A stretch of 64,000 bases of DNA from JBKQVT01 sp963727245 (lineage in GTDB: Bacteria; Planctomycetota; Planctomycetia; Pirellulales; Thermoguttaceae), in the NCBI GenBank assembly GCA_963727245.1, contig CAVSFO010000006.1, positions 186,001-250,000 of the forward strand, written 5' to 3'. This document shows positions 31,648-39,596 of the stretch, in pieces. How positions within the stretch are numbered: position 1 is the stretch's first letter; each line of letters starts with the position of its first letter. A model generated the notes under the pieces. That model saw only the letters and a program-made list of their open reading frames with translations, had not been told where the DNA came from and did not search any database. A program made the position numbers and the translations under genes.

Positions 31648-32515
31648 ATGACCGAGATCAAAACCACGACCGTGCTTACGATCGCTGAGTGTGGCCACAA
31701 CGAGTTCTGGCTTCGGGACGCGATTTATGACGATCCGAGCATTCTGGGACTTGGTGATCTGCAGGCGGTCACGAAAGAAATTACCCAACCGCAGGGCGGA
31801 CGACTTGACCTCCTCCTTAAGGATCCCGACAACGATTCCATGTACGAAGTCGAGCCTCCAACTGGGAGCAACGGATGAATCCCACATTATCCGGACGATC
31901 GAGTACTGGGACAACGCCAAGAAAATGTGGCCCAGGCGCAGCCACACGGCTGTCTTGGTCGCAGAGAAGATCACCAGTCGCTTTTTCAACGTGGTCCACT
32001 TGCTCAGCACGGCTGTCCCGGTGATCGGCATTCAGGCCAACATCGTCAAGATCGGCGAGGCCGAGGCGCTCCACTTTACGAAGGCGATCGACTCCTACGA
32101 GGAGCCGGAAGACGTGGATCCGCGCCCGCAGATCTACAACGAACAGCATTGGATTGACAACTACCCGGAAACACTGGAGTGCGCCCGGTGGTATCGCGAT
32201 CTCCTCGCGCACTTCTACGGCGAAATTCCAACGAAGTATTTCGAGTCCTACATATCCCTCGCTGTCGGCGGAATCGCGCACGTTTGGGTAACCAGACGGA
32301 AGAACGGCCGGAGCCGGATCAACGTCAAGTATGTTGAACAGGACCTCGCCGAAGCGACCGACCACCTAAACAACGCCGGGATTGCCTTTAGGACAAGTGG
32401 CAACAAGTATCTGACGTTCAACGTCAACCTCCAGCAGTTGAAGGACACAGAAGTCGTCCACGAGTGGATTGTGCCGAAGCTGGCGCCGAGCGATCTGGTT
32501 GAACCGAGGGGCTAA
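31648..32515 (+). CDS. Conserved nuclease-like protein of unknown function, frameshifted
   Basis: About 288 residues after skipping one extra base near 31856. From ATG 31648 (GGGGA upstream): NEFWLRDAIYDDPSILGLGD, GGRLDLLLKDPDNDSMYEVE, then in the next frame LQLGATDESHIIRTIEYWDN, AVLVAEKITSRFFNVVHLLS and IPTKYFESYISLAVGG. The D-L-L-L ... Y-E-V-E arrangement after a GLGD turn is reminiscent of a PD-(D/E)XK nuclease core, but I cannot confirm it. GC content and codon choice are visibly lower than in neighbours (for example TATTTCGAGTCCTACATATC), which suggests acquisition by transfer. No restriction or methylase gene is adjacent. Confidence 0.65.
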
Positions 32516-32670
32516 TCACCACGAGAGTGCGAGACCGGTCGGGGATCGTTTCGTCGAGGTGGACCCCTGACAGGAGACTAACGATCCCCCCTAATGGCCA
32601 ACCTCCAGGCAAGACCTTGCCGGGCGGGGTACAATAGGATTGTCGGCGTTCCTCACCCGGAGAGCTTTTT

Positions 32671-32925
32671 ATGAGTACCGCAGCCGTCCACCTTGACCGT
32701 CTGTTGGAACCGCTTGCCGGTTGTTTCTCGCCGGATGTTGCCGCCAAGGTGGCCGACCTGCGGGCGGACGACGCCATGCAGGACCGCATCGACTATCTGG
32801 CCGAGCGTTCCAACGAGGGCTTGCTGACCGTCGACGAACAGGTCGAGTATGCCGGTTATCTGCACGCCATCAACGTGGTCGCCGTATTGCAGGCCAAGGC
32901 CCGCTCCTTGTTGCGCAGGCCGTAG
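32671..32925 (+). CDS. Small helical protein paired with an HNH nuclease
   Basis: 84 residues, mostly predicted helix: DRLLEPLAGCFSPDVAAKVA, MQDRIDYLAERSNEGLLTVD and EYAGYLHAINVVAVLQAKAR. The ATG has GGAGAG 6 bases upstream; a possible -10 (TACAAT, 32630-32635) lies before it without a clear -35. Its stop TAG overlaps or abuts the start of the HNH gene (TAGTGATG), so the two are made together. The length and pairing would suit an antitoxin or nuclease regulator. I do not recognise a named family. Confidence 0.7.
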   Translation: MSTAAVHLDRLLEPLAGCFSPDVAAKVADLRADDAMQDRIDYLAERSNEGLLTVDEQVEYAGYLHAINVVAVLQAKARSLLRRP

Positions 32926-32927
32926 TG

Positions 32928-33335
32928 ATGGACAACGCGCTGCGGTCTCTGGTCCGCCGCCGGGCCGGCGAGGTGTGTGAATACTGCCGATTGCCGCAAG
33001 CGGCCTCGCGGTTTGTCAGGTTTCACATTGAACACGTTGTCGCTCGCCAGCATGGCGGCCTGACCGAACCGGACAACCTGGCGCTGTCTTGTAGCTTCTG
33101 CAATTTTCACAAGGGACCGAACCTTGCCAGCCTTGATCCCGAGACCGGACAGCTTGTAACGTTGTTCCACCCACGTCGCGACCGCTGGACGGATCATTTC
33201 GCGTGGGAAGGTACGGTGCTAGTCGGTCGGACGGCGATTGGCCGCGCCACCGTGCGGTTATTGGCGATGAACGACTGGCAGCGTATCGAAGTCCGGGAGA
33301 ATCTGCACGCCGCGGGTGAGCCGTTCGCCGGCTGA
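32928..33335 (+). CDS. HNH endonuclease
   Basis: A 135-residue HNH protein. Zinc-type cysteines and the nuclease core are complete: EVCEYCRLPQ, FHIEHVVARQHGGLTEPDN and LALSCSFCNFHKG (H-I-E-H, then N, then the CxxC/His end). The C-terminal half (DPETGQLVTLFHPRRDRWTD, GRTAIGRATVRLLAMND) is shared with many small planctomycete and cyanobacterial HNH proteins. GTG 32925 is an alternative start. It is likely a DNA endonuclease; whether it serves defence, repair or a mobile element is unknown. Confidence 0.85.
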   Translation: MDNALRSLVRRRAGEVCEYCRLPQAASRFVRFHIEHVVARQHGGLTEPDNLALSCSFCNFHKGPNLASLDPETGQLVTLFHPRRDRWTDHFAWEGTVLVGRTAIGRATVRLLAMNDWQRIEVRENLHAAGEPFAG

Positions 33336-33352
33336 CACTGCCACACCGGCCG

Positions 33353-33613
33353 TCACGCGCTCTTCCGCACCGCCAACAACTCCCGCAGGGCTTGCGCCAT
33401 CGGCAGCCGCAACGCGTCGGGCTCACGCCGCAAGGCGTCGAGGACCTGATCGAGCCGATCGGGCGGGGCCAAGCCCAAGTCGAGAAAGAGCGTTTTGCGG
33501 CCCCGCAATTCGCACACCCCGCCCCCGTCGCCATCGAGCCATTCCTGGCGCACCTGCCAGCCCAGGCGGGCCAAGAGATCGAGGGCCTCGGCCAATAGCG
33601 CGACCGTGTGCAT
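33353..33613 (-). CDS. Conserved small protein of unknown function
   Basis: 86 residues, starting at ATG 33613 after a strong ribosome site (GAGGAG). Sequence: TVALLAEALDLLARLGWQVR, QEWLDGDGGGVCELRGRKTL and FLDLGLAPPDRLDQVLDALR. I recognise the pattern as a small protein commonly seen in planctomycete genomes, but its function is not known. It has no membrane segment. It is convergent with the HNH gene, with only 17 bases between stops. Confidence 0.7.
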   Translation of the reverse strand: MHTVALLAEALDLLARLGWQVRQEWLDGDGGGVCELRGRKTLFLDLGLAPPDRLDQVLDALRREPDALRLPMAQALRELLAVRKSA

Positions 33614-33640
33614 CCGTGCGTCTCCTCGCCGCCACGTTAT

Positions 33641-33660
33641 CCGGAGGCTGACGCCTCCGG
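33641..33660. repeat. CCGGAGGC-TGAC-GCCTCCGG palindrome
   Basis: A perfect 8-bp stem, 28 bases upstream of the start of the minus-strand 86-residue gene. The loop differs from the copy at 31448 (GTTA). The rest of the 230-base gap to the histidine kinase holds a weak promoter candidate (TTGACG at 33710, 16 bases, TAACTT at 33732). Confidence 0.75.
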
Positions 33661-33843
33661 CTCGTCGCGGAGGGATTATATCGGCTTCGGTTTCAGTTGC
33701 CCAGCCGAGTTGACGATACCGGAAACGAGACTAACTTCTTCGCACATATCGAGTTAAGACACGCGATCTCGGGAAAACAGCTAGGACACCAGCGACCGGG
33801 TAAACCGGCTAGCCGGGGCTGTCCACGCAGTTGGGAGTAATTC

Positions 33844-34686
33844 GTGTCCACAAACGATCAGCACAACGTTCTAAGTTTGCAGCAGCAAATCGACATGCTC
33901 AAGCAGCAACTTGCCCAGGCGCAACGCTTAACGGCCTTGGGTGAGTTGGTCAGCACGACCACGCACGAGTTCAACAACGTGCTGATGACCATCATCAACT
34001 ACGCCAAGTTGGGCATGCGCCACAAGGACACGGCGACGCGGGAGAAGTCGTTTGAAAAGATCCTGGCGGCCAGCACCCGGGCGGCCAAAATCACCGCCAC
34101 CGTGCTGGGACTGGCCCGCAACCGCTCGGCCGGCCAGGAACCGACCGATCTGCGGGAGTTGGTGGAAAACGCCCTCCTGCTGCTGGAACGGGAGATGAAC
34201 AAGTATCGCGTCACCGTGGACAAGAGCTTCCAGCCCATTCCCGAGGCCTTTGTCAACGGCAACCAGGTCCAGCAGGTGCTGCTCAATCTGCTGATCAACG
34301 CCCGGCAGGCGATGACCAGCGGCGGGCGGGTGCTGATCAAGCTCGTCTACGACGCCGAGGAGGACATGATCAACCTGGTCGTCCGCGACAACGGTTGCGG
34401 TATCCCGCCGGACAAGCTGCCGCGGATTTTCGACGCCTTTTTCACCACCAAGGCCGGCCCCGACGCCAGCGGCAAGGGTGGCACGGGCCTGGGCCTGTCG
34501 ACTTGCCGCGACATCATCGAGGCCCATCACGGCCGCATCCGCGTCGACAGCACGGTGGGCAAGGGGACGGCCTTCACCTTGAAACTGCCCACCGTGACCA
34601 AGGCCACGGGAAAGCGGTCGCCGGGGGCCGCCCCGATCACCATTCCGTTGCCGTCGCTGGGCCCGGCCGGCGAGTGGAAACGGTAG
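33844..34686 (+). CDS. Soluble sensor histidine kinase without an input domain
   Basis: 280 residues from GTG 33844 (GGGAG upstream). A short coiled coil leads directly to the H box LGELVSTTTHEFNNVLMTI (His41), then the N box VLLNLLINARQAM and the ATP-binding G boxes DNGCGIPPDKLPRIFDAFFT and KGGTGLGLSTCRDIIEAHHG. There is no membrane segment, PAS or GAF domain, and no response regulator next to it, so it is an orphan kinase whose input must come from a partner protein. The N-terminal coil could be the docking site. It is followed by a properly oriented hairpin terminator. Confidence 0.92.
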   Translation: MSTNDQHNVLSLQQQIDMLKQQLAQAQRLTALGELVSTTTHEFNNVLMTIINYAKLGMRHKDTATREKSFEKILAASTRAAKITATVLGLARNRSAGQEPTDLRELVENALLLLEREMNKYRVTVDKSFQPIPEAFVNGNQVQQVLLNLLINARQAMTSGGRVLIKLVYDAEEDMINLVVRDNGCGIPPDKLPRIFDAFFTTKAGPDASGKGGTGLGLSTCRDIIEAHHGRIRVDSTVGKGTAFTLKLPTVTKATGKRSPGAAPITIPLPSLGPAGEWKR

Positions 34687-34743
34687 GGCGGAAGGCGGAA
34701 GGCGGAAGGGGGAAGGGGGAAGGAACAAGCGGCTCACGCCGGC

Positions 34744-34769
34744 CCCCTCGACGCAGTCGAGGGGCTTTT
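34744..34769 (+). terminator. Hairpin terminator after the histidine kinase
   Basis: Stem CCCCTCGAC/GTCGAGGGG, loop GCA, then CTTTTCC, 57 bases after the kinase stop and in the right orientation. It shares its architecture with the hairpins at 3080, 22364 and 31503 but has its own stem sequence, a compensatory change that indicates the fold is what is kept. Confidence 0.7.
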
Positions 34770-34815
34770 CCAATCCCTAATCCCCAATCCCTTTCCTTCC
34801 GCTGGCCCCTGGTCC

Positions 34816-35418
34816 CTACCTCATGTTGAAGCAATCGCGCAACTGGCCGATAATTCGCTGCTCCAACACGGGGTCGCGGCCGAGGGGAATCCAATTGAGA
34901 TGCGGGTCCCTGACCAGCATGGGATCAATGACTCGGCTTTGCGTGACGTCGTGAGGGAACGTCCCCTTCCCGGCCGTGGCGTACTCCGGCTGGGCCATGT
35001 TTTCCAACTCCTTCAGCACCACCACGTCGATCCAGAAGCCTTCTCGGCTGGGCACCACTTTGACCACCGCGTGGCGGCGGATCGACTGAAGCGTGCTCTC
35101 CACCCGCTCATCACGATCGGCCGAATCGTGGTCCCAAGGCTCGAAGACCGTCGCCCCGACCTTGGGAAACGTGTCGATCCGGCCTTCGGTGAGCATGGCG
35201 CCGAGCGACCGGACGGGCTCTTCATGGTCGAGCCTGAAGTAGTCGCCAATGACGTCGGCGACGATGGCGAACACATACTGGGCATCGGGGCTGGGCACGA
35301 GGAGGGGATTGGCGTAGGCCATGCCTTGGGGCATCCCGGCGGGCGGCGTCCAGACCGGTTCGCCCACGCACCCCAGCAGGGCAAATGGCGCCAGCAGGGC
35401 CAGCAGCAGCTTGCGCAT
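34816..35418 (-). CDS. Lipoprotein of unknown function
   Basis: About 200 residues. The start RKLLLALLAPFALLGC has a clear lipobox (LLGC, Cys17 from ATG 35418), so it should be exported and lipidated. GTG 35430 would add four residues. The body contains YVFAIVADVIGDYFRLDHEE, GRIDTFPKVGATVFEPWDHD and VVKVVPSREGFWIDVVVLKE, which look like a folded periplasmic domain. Similar lipoproteins are known to me only as conserved hypotheticals in planctomycetes. It is convergent with the histidine kinase and likely its own transcription unit. Confidence 0.75.
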   Translation of the reverse strand: MRKLLLALLAPFALLGCVGEPVWTPPAGMPQGMAYANPLLVPSPDAQYVFAIVADVIGDYFRLDHEEPVRSLGAMLTEGRIDTFPKVGATVFEPWDHDSADRDERVESTLQSIRRHAVVKVVPSREGFWIDVVVLKELENMAQPEYATAGKGTFPHDVTQSRVIDPMLVRDPHLNWIPLGRDPVLEQRIIGQLRDCFNMR

Positions 35419-35554
35419 GGCAACGGCCACCGAGGAGACTTTGATTTGGGACGTGACAAGGGGAGCCCGCCCACAGGCCCTCCGCTAGGGCTCAGTGGGG
35501 CGGTAGTTTCGCAGGAACCGCCCCGAGAGGCAAGGCCGAATCGACGAACGTAGG

Positions 35555-35668
35555 TCCCCTCTCCCTCCGGGAGAGGGCCAGGGTGAGGGCGAGACAACAC
35601 GTGTTTCAGGTGGCCAACATCTGTCGCAATTCCCCTCACCCTAACCCTCTCCCGGAGGGAGAGGGGAC
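35555..35668. repeat. CTCTCCCTCCGGGAGAGGG paired inverted repeat, copy 1
   Basis: CCCCTCTCCCTCCGGGAGAGGG followed by CCAGGGTGAGGG, about 41 unrelated bases, then CCCCTCACCCTAACCCTCTC and the reverse palindrome. The whole is a large inverted repeat whose arms each contain a hairpin. It lies just beyond the stop of the tandem-ACT gene. Confidence 0.85.
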
Positions 35669-35675
35669 CTGCTCC

Positions 35676-36152
35676 TTAACGGGCGAACACAGGCCGGCGA
35701 ACGGGGACCTTCCGCCGCGCCGTGCGGGCGGGGGCGGCACCGTTTTCGCCCAAGACACGCTGGGCCTTGGCCAGGTCGTTGACCTTGACCACGGCCAAGA
35801 CGCCGGTCTTGACGCCGCGGGCCGCGCCGGCCGGATTGAACGAGCAGTAGGCATAGTCGATGTTCAGATGATCGCCGGCCAACCGCTCGCAGATCTTGCT
35901 AAATGCCCCCACTTGGTTGGGGACCTCGACCAGCAGGACGTCGGCCCGCTCGCCACGGACGTTGATCTTCTCCAAGACCTTGGCGGCGGCGGCGAAATCG
36001 TCGGGCACGAAGCGGACGGTCCCCCGTTCGCCGCAGTCCATGACCGACAACGCCCGGCAAGTCACTTTCTCCTTGTTCAAAGCCGCCAGCATGGAGGCCA
36101 GCCGACCGGGTTTGTTTGCCAACGTAACTGAAAGCTGCTTGGCCATCTGCAT
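35676..36152 (-). CDS. Tandem ACT-domain protein
   Basis: 158 residues with two ACT-like halves: AKQLSVTLANKPGRLASMLA at the start (residues about 4-70) and ADVLLVEVPNQVGAFSKICE (about 72-140). A basic tail (RTARRKVPVRRPVFAR) follows. ACT domains bind amino acids; this protein has no catalytic domain, so it may be a small-molecule-sensing regulatory subunit or binding protein. Start ATG 36152 has AAAGGAA upstream; ATG 36146 is an alternative. No amino-acid biosynthesis gene is adjacent. Confidence 0.85.
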   Translation of the reverse strand: MQMAKQLSVTLANKPGRLASMLAALNKEKVTCRALSVMDCGERGTVRFVPDDFAAAAKVLEKINVRGERADVLLVEVPNQVGAFSKICERLAGDHLNIDYAYCSFNPAGAARGVKTGVLAVVKVNDLAKAQRVLGENGAAPARTARRKVPVRRPVFAR

Positions 36153-36335
36153 CTCGTTGTTCCTTTCCTGCGGTTAGAGAAAATCCTGGCAAAGCTGCCT
36201 GCGCACGGACGATAGAGTTCTTTTCTGACCAAGAAAGTCATGTCCGTATTTTCGTGACGTGCGGGGCCATATCGCGCTCGACACCAGCCCCACGGTAATC
36301 TTAGCGTAACGCGGCGGGGCGTCAAATCTACCGAG

Positions 36336-36430
36336 TCCCCCTCTCCCTCCGGGAGAGGGTAGGGTGAGGGGAATTACCCATCTCCGCCACTTCGCCCTCA
36401 CCCCTTCCCTCTCCCGGAGGGAGAGGGGGT
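36336..36430. repeat. CTCTCCCTCCGGGAGAGGG paired inverted repeat, copy 2
   Basis: The same inverted-pair layout as 35555-35668, with a 22-base centre. It fills the middle of the 421-base gap between the ACT gene and the VIT/vWA gene. The remainder of that gap (36153-36335, 36431-36573) shows no gene or clear signal apart from a possible promoter region near 36200. Confidence 0.85.
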
Positions 36431-36573
36431 TCCGGGTGACGTGACCGCAATTTTGGCGGACCGCCGGGCCGCGAGAACTTCCGCCCCCTTCTCCGCGTCC
36501 TGTACATCGAGGAGAATGGTCGAGGACTGGTGCTCTCGCGGGGTTCCCCTCGGTTTTTCACAGGAGACTTGTC

Positions 36574-38973
36574 ATGACGCGGCGACTGACATGGTGGATG
36601 GCGTTTTTCGCGCTGGCGTTGCCGGCGATTGCCCGAGGGCAGGGCCTGTTGGTTGTGACCGATCCGCAGCAGCACGTGCGGCTGCCGCGGCCGATCATCA
36701 TCTATCCGCGGCCGCCGATGCCGTGGCCGCAGCCGGTGCCGACCTACAAGATCGACGAGTTGGAAGTCAACGCCCGGCTGGTCGATCAGGTGGCCCAGGT
36801 CCAGGTGTCGCAGTCGTTTCAGAACACGGGCAGCATGCCGCTGGAAGTCTCCTTCATCTTCCCCTTGCCCTACGAGGGGGCCGTCCACCAGTTGACGCTC
36901 CTGATCGACGGCAAGGAGTATCCGGCCCGCCTGTTGGACGCCAAGGAGGCGCGGCAAAAGTATGAGGAGATCGTGCGGAAGAACCGCGACCCGGCGCTGT
37001 TGGAATGGCTGGGCACGGGCATGTTTCAGACGAGCGTCTTTCCCGTCCCGCCCGGGGGCAAGCGGACGGTGACGTTGCGCTACACGCAGCTTTGCCGCCT
37101 GCAGGACGGGCTGACCGACTTCCTCTTCCCCTTGAGCACGGCGAAGTACACCTCGCAGCCGGTGCAACGGGTGAGCGTGCGCGTCACCATCGACAGCCAC
37201 TCGGCGATCAAGAACGTCTACAGCCCCAGCCATGCGGTCGACATCCATCGCCCCGACGACTGCCATGCCGTGGTGACGTATACCTGCAAGGACGAAGTGC
37301 CCACGGCCGACTTCCGCCTGCTCTACGACGTGGGGCGCGGCACGCTCAGCGCGCGGGTGCTGAGCTACCGGCCGGACCGGGACGAGGACGGCTATTTCCT
37401 CCTTCTGGCCAGCCCCGAGATCAAGAGCGCCGAGGGGGAGCGGCAGAAGAAGACGGTGATGTTCGTCATCGACCGCTCCGGCAGCATGAGCGGCAAGAAG
37501 ATCGAGCAGGTCCAGGCGGCGTTGAAGTGCGTGCTCAACGACCTCCGCGAGGGCGACCTGTTCAACATCATCGCCTACGACAGCGAAGTGGAGTCGTTCC
37601 GGCCGGAATTGCAGCGCTTCAACGACAAGACCCGGCGGGAGGCGCTGGGATTCGTGGAAGGGATTTATGCCGGCGGCAGCACCAACATCGACGGCGCGCT
37701 GCGGACGGCGCTGGGCCAGTTGCAAGACGCCAGCCGGCCCACCTTCATCATCTTCCTCACCGACGGCATTCCCACCGTGGGCGAGACGAACGAGCAGAAG
37801 ATCATCGCCGCGGCCAGGGCGGAGAACAAGGTCCACGCGCGGATCTTCGTCTTCGGCGTCGGCTACGACGTGAACGCCCGCTTCCTGGACAAGCTGGCCC
37901 GCGAGCAGTTCGGCCAGACCGAGTACGTGCGTCCCAACGAGGACATCGAGGAGCGCGTCGCCAAGCTCTACAAGCAGATCCAGTCGCCGGTGATGACCAA
38001 TTTGCAGTTGGAATTCGGCTTCGACGAAATCCGCAGCGAGCAGGGAAAACCGGTCAATCGCGTCTATCCCAAGGAATCGTTCGACCTGTTTGCCGGCGAG
38101 CAACTGGTCGTGGTCGGCCGCTACAAGAAGGCGGGGGCGGCCAAGGTGGTCGTCAGCGGCTCGGTCGGCGGCCAGCCGCAGAAGTTCGACTTCCCCGCCA
38201 ACTTCACGGAGAAGAGCCCGGACGACTCCAACGCCTTCATCGAAAAGCTCTGGGCCGTCCGCCGCGTGGGCGAAATCCTCGACGAGCTGGACCTGCGGGG
38301 CAGGAATGAGGAGCTGGTCCGGGAACTCGTCGAACTCTCCAAGCGGCACGGCATCCTCACGCCCTACACGTCGTTCATGGCCGACGAAAACACCAACCTC
38401 TCCGATTTGGCCGGCAACATGACCATCGCTCGCGACCGGCTGGCCTACATGAGAAATACCTCGGGGGCGGCCGGCGTGGCGCAACGGGCCTACAAGGGCC
38501 AGATGCAAAACGCGCAGCAGTCCCAGGCGGCCGCGGCCCCGGCGGCGATGTTCAGGAACTTCTCCGAGGAGGTGGCCAGCGACAAGGACGCCGTGGGCTC
38601 CGGGGACGGCTCCGGCAGCGGCAGCGGCGGCGGCCGCGGGTCCGGCAGCGACTCCAAGTTCGGCGGCGGCGGCCAGGGCGGCTTCTACGCGCGAAGCGCT
38701 GCGAAATCCGCCGAGGTGTCGAAAAAGGAGAACAGCGCCGTCGAGCAAAGCGTCCGCAACGTCGGCAACCGCACCTTCTTCCGCCGCGAAGGCCAATGGG
38801 TCGACTCGCGGCTTACCAAGGACCAGCAGGCCCAGGCCAAGCGCATCAAGCAGTTCAGCAAGGAGTATTTCGACCTGGCCCAGCGCTATGGCCGCACCAT
38901 GTCGCAGTACATGGTCTTCGACGAACCCGTGCTGCTGAACCTGGAGGGGCAGGCCTATTGGATCGAGCCCTGA
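36574..38973 (+). CDS. Secreted VIT and von Willebrand factor A domain protein
   Basis: 799 residues. A signal peptide (LTWWMAFFALALPAIARG), then a VIT domain (about 45-180; PTYKIDELEVNARLVDQVAQ, PLEVSFIFPLPYEGAVHQL), then a vWA domain (about 290-470) with an intact MIDAS: FVIDRSGSMSGKKIEQ, a Thr in YAGGSTNIDGAL and an Asp in IIFLTDGIPTVGE. A Ser/Gly-rich linker (about 665-705) precedes a C-terminal domain with TFFRREGQWVDSRL. VIT-vWA proteins bind ligands through a metal ion; bacterial members are extracellular or periplasmic and poorly studied. The helical segment after the vWA domain (ELVELSKRHGILTPYTSFMA) is typical of this family. Confidence 0.93.
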   Translation: MTRRLTWWMAFFALALPAIARGQGLLVVTDPQQHVRLPRPIIIYPRPPMPWPQPVPTYKIDELEVNARLVDQVAQVQVSQSFQNTGSMPLEVSFIFPLPYEGAVHQLTLLIDGKEYPARLLDAKEARQKYEEIVRKNRDPALLEWLGTGMFQTSVFPVPPGGKRTVTLRYTQLCRLQDGLTDFLFPLSTAKYTSQPVQRVSVRVTIDSHSAIKNVYSPSHAVDIHRPDDCHAVVTYTCKDEVPTADFRLLYDVGRGTLSARVLSYRPDRDEDGYFLLLASPEIKSAEGERQKKTVMFVIDRSGSMSGKKIEQVQAALKCVLNDLREGDLFNIIAYDSEVESFRPELQRFNDKTRREALGFVEGIYAGGSTNIDGALRTALGQLQDASRPTFIIFLTDGIPTVGETNEQKIIAAARAENKVHARIFVFGVGYDVNARFLDKLAREQFGQTEYVRPNEDIEERVAKLYKQIQSPVMTNLQLEFGFDEIRSEQGKPVNRVYPKESFDLFAGEQLVVVGRYKKAGAAKVVVSGSVGGQPQKFDFPANFTEKSPDDSNAFIEKLWAVRRVGEILDELDLRGRNEELVRELVELSKRHGILTPYTSFMADENTNLSDLAGNMTIARDRLAYMRNTSGAAGVAQRAYKGQMQNAQQSQAAAAPAAMFRNFSEEVASDKDAVGSGDGSGSGSGGGRGSGSDSKFGGGGQGGFYARSAAKSAEVSKKENSAVEQSVRNVGNRTFFRREGQWVDSRLTKDQQAQAKRIKQFSKEYFDLAQRYGRTMSQYMVFDEPVLLNLEGQAYWIEP

Positions 38974-39221
38974 GACGCCTCGCCGGCGTCATCGTCCTGG
39001 GGGCCGCTTGCGGTTTCACGGGCAATCCCCTACACTAACTTCTTATCCAGCAACCACTTGGCTGTCGCGATCCGAGTCGCGATCGGAAACGTCGGCTGCC
39101 GCACGAGGGACCATGGCGGTCCCCCTCTGCTGGGCCATTTAACTTGCATTGGAGACTAGGGCTTTTACAATAAAACTTAGGGCCCCAGTTTCCCCAACCC
39201 CTTTTGTTGAAAGGTAAAGTG

Positions 39222-39569
39222 ATGAAACGGGCGATCCTGGGGGTCCTTTTAGGCGCAGGGCTCATGGCGGTGGCGGTTGGCCTCTGCGGCCGACGCAGTG
39301 AGGTCTTCGGACAACACGCGACGCCCAATCAACCGGCGGTGGCCGGCGGCGAATGGATTGCCATCCCCACCCCGGCCGGTGATAAGGGGCAACTGTTGAC
39401 GGTGATCGATCCGCGGCAGCAGGCCATCGGCGTATACCAGGTCAACGTCAGCACCGGGAAAATCACCCTGCTGAGCGTCCGCAACATCCAGTGGGACCTG
39501 CAAATGACGGAGTTCAACGGCGTTAATCCCCTCCCGGGGGAGATCCGCTCGCAATTGAAAACACGATAA
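39222..39569 (+). CDS. Small exported protein conserved in planctomycetes
   Basis: 115 residues with an N-terminal signal or anchor (KRAILGVLLGAGLMAVAVGL). The body has GEWIAIPTPAGDKGQLLTVI, RQQAIGVYQVNVSTGKITL and LSVRNIQWDLQMTEFNGVNP, a beta-rich pattern I know as a conserved hypothetical protein in this group. ATG 39222 has AAAGG upstream. It lies 27 bases upstream of the membrane-anchored HTH gene on the same strand, so the two are probably cotranscribed. Confidence 0.75.
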   Translation: MKRAILGVLLGAGLMAVAVGLCGRRSEVFGQHATPNQPAVAGGEWIAIPTPAGDKGQLLTVIDPRQQAIGVYQVNVSTGKITLLSVRNIQWDLQMTEFNGVNPLPGEIRSQLKTR

Positions 39570-39596
39570 ACCGAACTATGGACCGGGAGGTCCCGA

